Of a stretch of 7,008 bases of DNA, positions 5,520 to 7,008 are shown in pieces; within the stretch, counting starts at the first letter, position 1, and each line of letters begins with the position of its first letter. The position numbers and the translations under genes were made by a program. Source of the stretch: Anaerolineae bacterium (GTDB lineage Bacteria; Chloroflexota; Anaerolineae; UBA4142); contig DAIDTM010000297.1 in NCBI GenBank assembly GCA_027457205.1, positions 1 to 7,008 of the forward strand. The letters run 5' to 3'. A model generated the notes under the pieces. It saw nothing but the letters and a program-made list of their open reading frames with translations, searched no databases and was not told the DNA's origin.

Positions 5520-5551
5520 GAGGCGAACCGTTTGGCTCGCCTCAACTTTTT
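5520..5551. terminator. Bidirectional terminator between convergent genes
   Basis: GAGGCGAACC (5520-5529) and GGCTCGCCTC (5534-5543) form a 10-bp stem over a GTTT loop, followed on the plus strand by AACTTTTT (5544-5551). In the rightward transcript there is one A-C mismatch. In the leftward transcript the same position is a G-U pair, so the stem is complete and is followed by GTTTTATTT. It lies 64 bp after the sigma factor stop and 40 bp after the leftward gene's stop, so it can serve both. Confidence 0.82.
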
Positions 5552-5582
5552 CGCGGCTTTCGTTTCATTCGCGAGTCTCGCG

Positions 5583-7008
5583 CTACAATATCTCCGCCAC
5601 CAACTCTGCAATATCCTTCCGCGCAATCTTTTCGTCCACACTCAACGCTTTTGCGCCGTCATCGAGCATCGTCATGCAGAAGGGACACGCGGACGCGACA
5701 GTATTTGCGTTGACCGCAATGACATCTTCCACGCGCTTGTTGTTGATGCGCGTGCCCGTGTTTTCTTCGAGCCACATCCTTCCGCCGCCGCCGCCACAAC
5801 ACAAGCCGTTCGCGCGCGAGCGTGGCATCTCGACCAAACCCGCGCCGCTGATCGATTTCAGAATCGCGCGCTGCGGCTCGTAGATGTTGTTGTAGCGACC
5901 CAAATAGCACGAGTCATGGTACGTGATCGTCTGTTGCAACGATTTCGAGGGCTTGATGCGTCCGTTGCCAATCAGTTCCGCGATGAGCTGCGTGTGGTGA
6001 ATCACGTCGAACTTGGCATCGAACTGCGGATACTCGTTCTTGAGCGTGTTGAAACAGTGCGGGCAGGTCGTGACGATACGCTTGAAATTGTATTTGCTCA
6101 GATTCTCGATGTTCTCCGCCGTCGCCATCTGGTAGAGGTACTCGTTGCCCAGCCGCCGCGCGGACTCGCAGTTGCAACGCTCTTCGCTCATCACGACGAA
6201 CTTGACGCCCGCCGTCTGCATCACCTTGACGAACGCGCGCGTGATCTTTTGCGCGCGCTGATCGTATGAACCCGCGCAGCCGACCCAGTAGAGTACGTCG
6301 TACTCTTCGCCGACTTTCGCGCGCTGCACATCCATTCCTTCCGTCCATTTCAATCGATCCTGCTTAGGTAACCCATACGGATTCCCCTGCCGCTCCATCG
6401 AGTTCATCGCGCTCGCGCCCGACGGCTGTACCGATCCCTCGGAGAGCGTGAGGTAGCGGCGCAGATCGATGATCGTGCCCAACTGGTCGATGGACACCGG
6501 ACACGCGTTCACGCATCCCATGCAGGTCGTGCAATCCCACAGTTCCTGCGCGTCGATCACCTCGCCGTGAATCGTCGACGACAGCGTTTTCGCGTGCGAC
6601 ACCTCAAACAATTTGACGATGACATTTTTCGGTGAGAGCGCCTTGCCGGTCAACGCGGCAGGACACGCATCCTGACAGCGTCCGCAGCGCGTGCACGCGT
6701 CGAAATCGAGCAACTGCTTCCACGTAAATTCTTCGAGTTTGCTAATGCCAAACGATTCCTGATTCTCGATGTCATCGATCTTTGGAATCGCGCCAGCGGG
6801 TTCAAGTTTTTTGAAGAACGTGTTGACACTCGAAACCGCAAAGTGCGACATTTTGGTAAACGACACCGTACCGATGAAGACGATCGCGACCAGCGCGTGA
6901 AAAACCCAGACGGAACGATGCAGCGATTCCAGCGCGCCCAGACTCATACCCGCCCACAGGCGCGACAGCGGATAGCCGATCACCGAGCACGTCGTGCAAT
7001 ACATCACG
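5583..7008 (-). CDS. Membrane-bound HdrD/FadF-type iron-sulfur oxidoreductase, partial (C-terminal part)
   Basis: The gene runs off the right edge, and the 474 residues seen are the C-terminal part of a protein usually near 650-700 residues. The visible N-terminus (about residues 30-55) holds the last hydrophobic span of a NarI-like cytochrome b domain, with His30 and His37 as possible haem ligands. Next come two [4Fe-4S] motifs, CTRCGRCQDACP (105-116) and CTTCMGCVNACP (159-170). Then follow two cysteine-rich CCG domains: the first with C244, C278/C280, C315 and C318 (TTCPHCFNTLKNEYP), the second with C367, C403-C404 and C441/C444. This order matches heterodisulfide-reductase-related proteins such as FadF and ETF:menaquinone oxidoreductases, which carry electrons between an ETF and the quinone pool, often in fatty-acid oxidation. 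The true partner genes would lie to the right. The first CCG domain reads CNC where the family more often has CTG. It converges on the sigma factor operon and is functionally separate from it. Confidence 0.92.
   Translation of the reverse strand, partial: VMYCTTCSVIGYPLSRLWAGMSLGALESLHRSVWVFHALVAIVFIGTVSFTKMSHFAVSSVNTFFKKLEPAGAIPKIDDIENQESFGISKLEEFTWKQLLDFDACTRCGRCQDACPAALTGKALSPKNVIVKLFEVSHAKTLSSTIHGEVIDAQELWDCTTCMGCVNACPVSIDQLGTIIDLRRYLTLSEGSVQPSGASAMNSMERQGNPYGLPKQDRLKWTEGMDVQRAKVGEEYDVLYWVGCAGSYDQRAQKITRAFVKVMQTAGVKFVVMSEERCNCESARRLGNEYLYQMATAENIENLSKYNFKRIVTTCPHCFNTLKNEYPQFDAKFDVIHHTQLIAELIGNGRIKPSKSLQQTITYHDSCYLGRYNNIYEPQRAILKSISGAGLVEMPRSRANGLCCGGGGGRMWLEENTGTRINNKRVEDVIAVNANTVASACPFCMTMLDDGAKALSVDEKIARKDIAELVAEIL

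Noticed and set aside
5098..5883. A 261-codon plus-strand frame crossing from the sigma gene into the next gene
   Set aside because: It overlaps the sigma factor in another frame, runs through the terminator and has Arg/Ala/Ser-rich low-complexity composition.
5532..6269. A 245-codon plus-strand frame and other frames opposite the iron-sulfur protein
   Set aside because: They are antisense to a protein with unmistakable cysteine motifs and begin inside the convergent terminator. No recognisable domain was seen.

Overview
The window suggests a chromosomal segment from a moderately GC-rich bacterium, possibly Chloroflexota or another deep-branching soil or sediment lineage. This rests on the overall character of the genes and intergenic repeats; nothing here is a phylogenetic marker and the placement is a guess. 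Six protein genes are supported, one cut by the right edge. No rRNA, tRNA, CRISPR array or transposase was found.

Layout. Positions 1-367 hold no gene but carry a 92-bp direct repeat whose two copies each contain a terminator-like hairpin. The right-hand copy ends the leftward gene at 368-1636. That gene encodes a 422-residue soluble protein I do not recognise. It has a textbook promoter (TTGACA-N17-TATAAT) and a 10-bp inverted repeat in its leader next to the Shine-Dalgarno. Positions 1637-2181 form a long divergent intergenic region. It holds that promoter, a palindromic MITE-like dispersed element (about 1842-1964) and a rightward sigma70-type promoter. A YdeI/OmpD-associated family gene (2182-2757) follows.

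The centre is a compact rightward operon, 2916-5455: DGPF/YCII protein, PhnB-like VOC protein, second DGPF/YCII protein, and an ECF42-type sigma factor with a long C-terminal extension. The genes are separated by 14 bp, 25 bp and a 4-bp GTGA overlap. Two promoters lie in front: a sigma70-like site, and TGTCGA-N17-CGAC, which matches the motif I recall as published for ECF42 sigma factors. The simplest reading is that the sigma factor drives its own operon, with DGPF and VOC proteins as its main output. What these proteins do, and what activates the sigma factor, is unknown; there is no anti-sigma gene in the window.

The operon converges on a leftward gene (5583 to the right edge). It encodes the C-terminal part of a membrane-bound iron-sulfur oxidoreductase of the HdrD/FadF type, which probably passes electrons between an ETF or similar donor and the quinone pool. 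A hairpin at 5520-5551 can terminate transcription from both sides.
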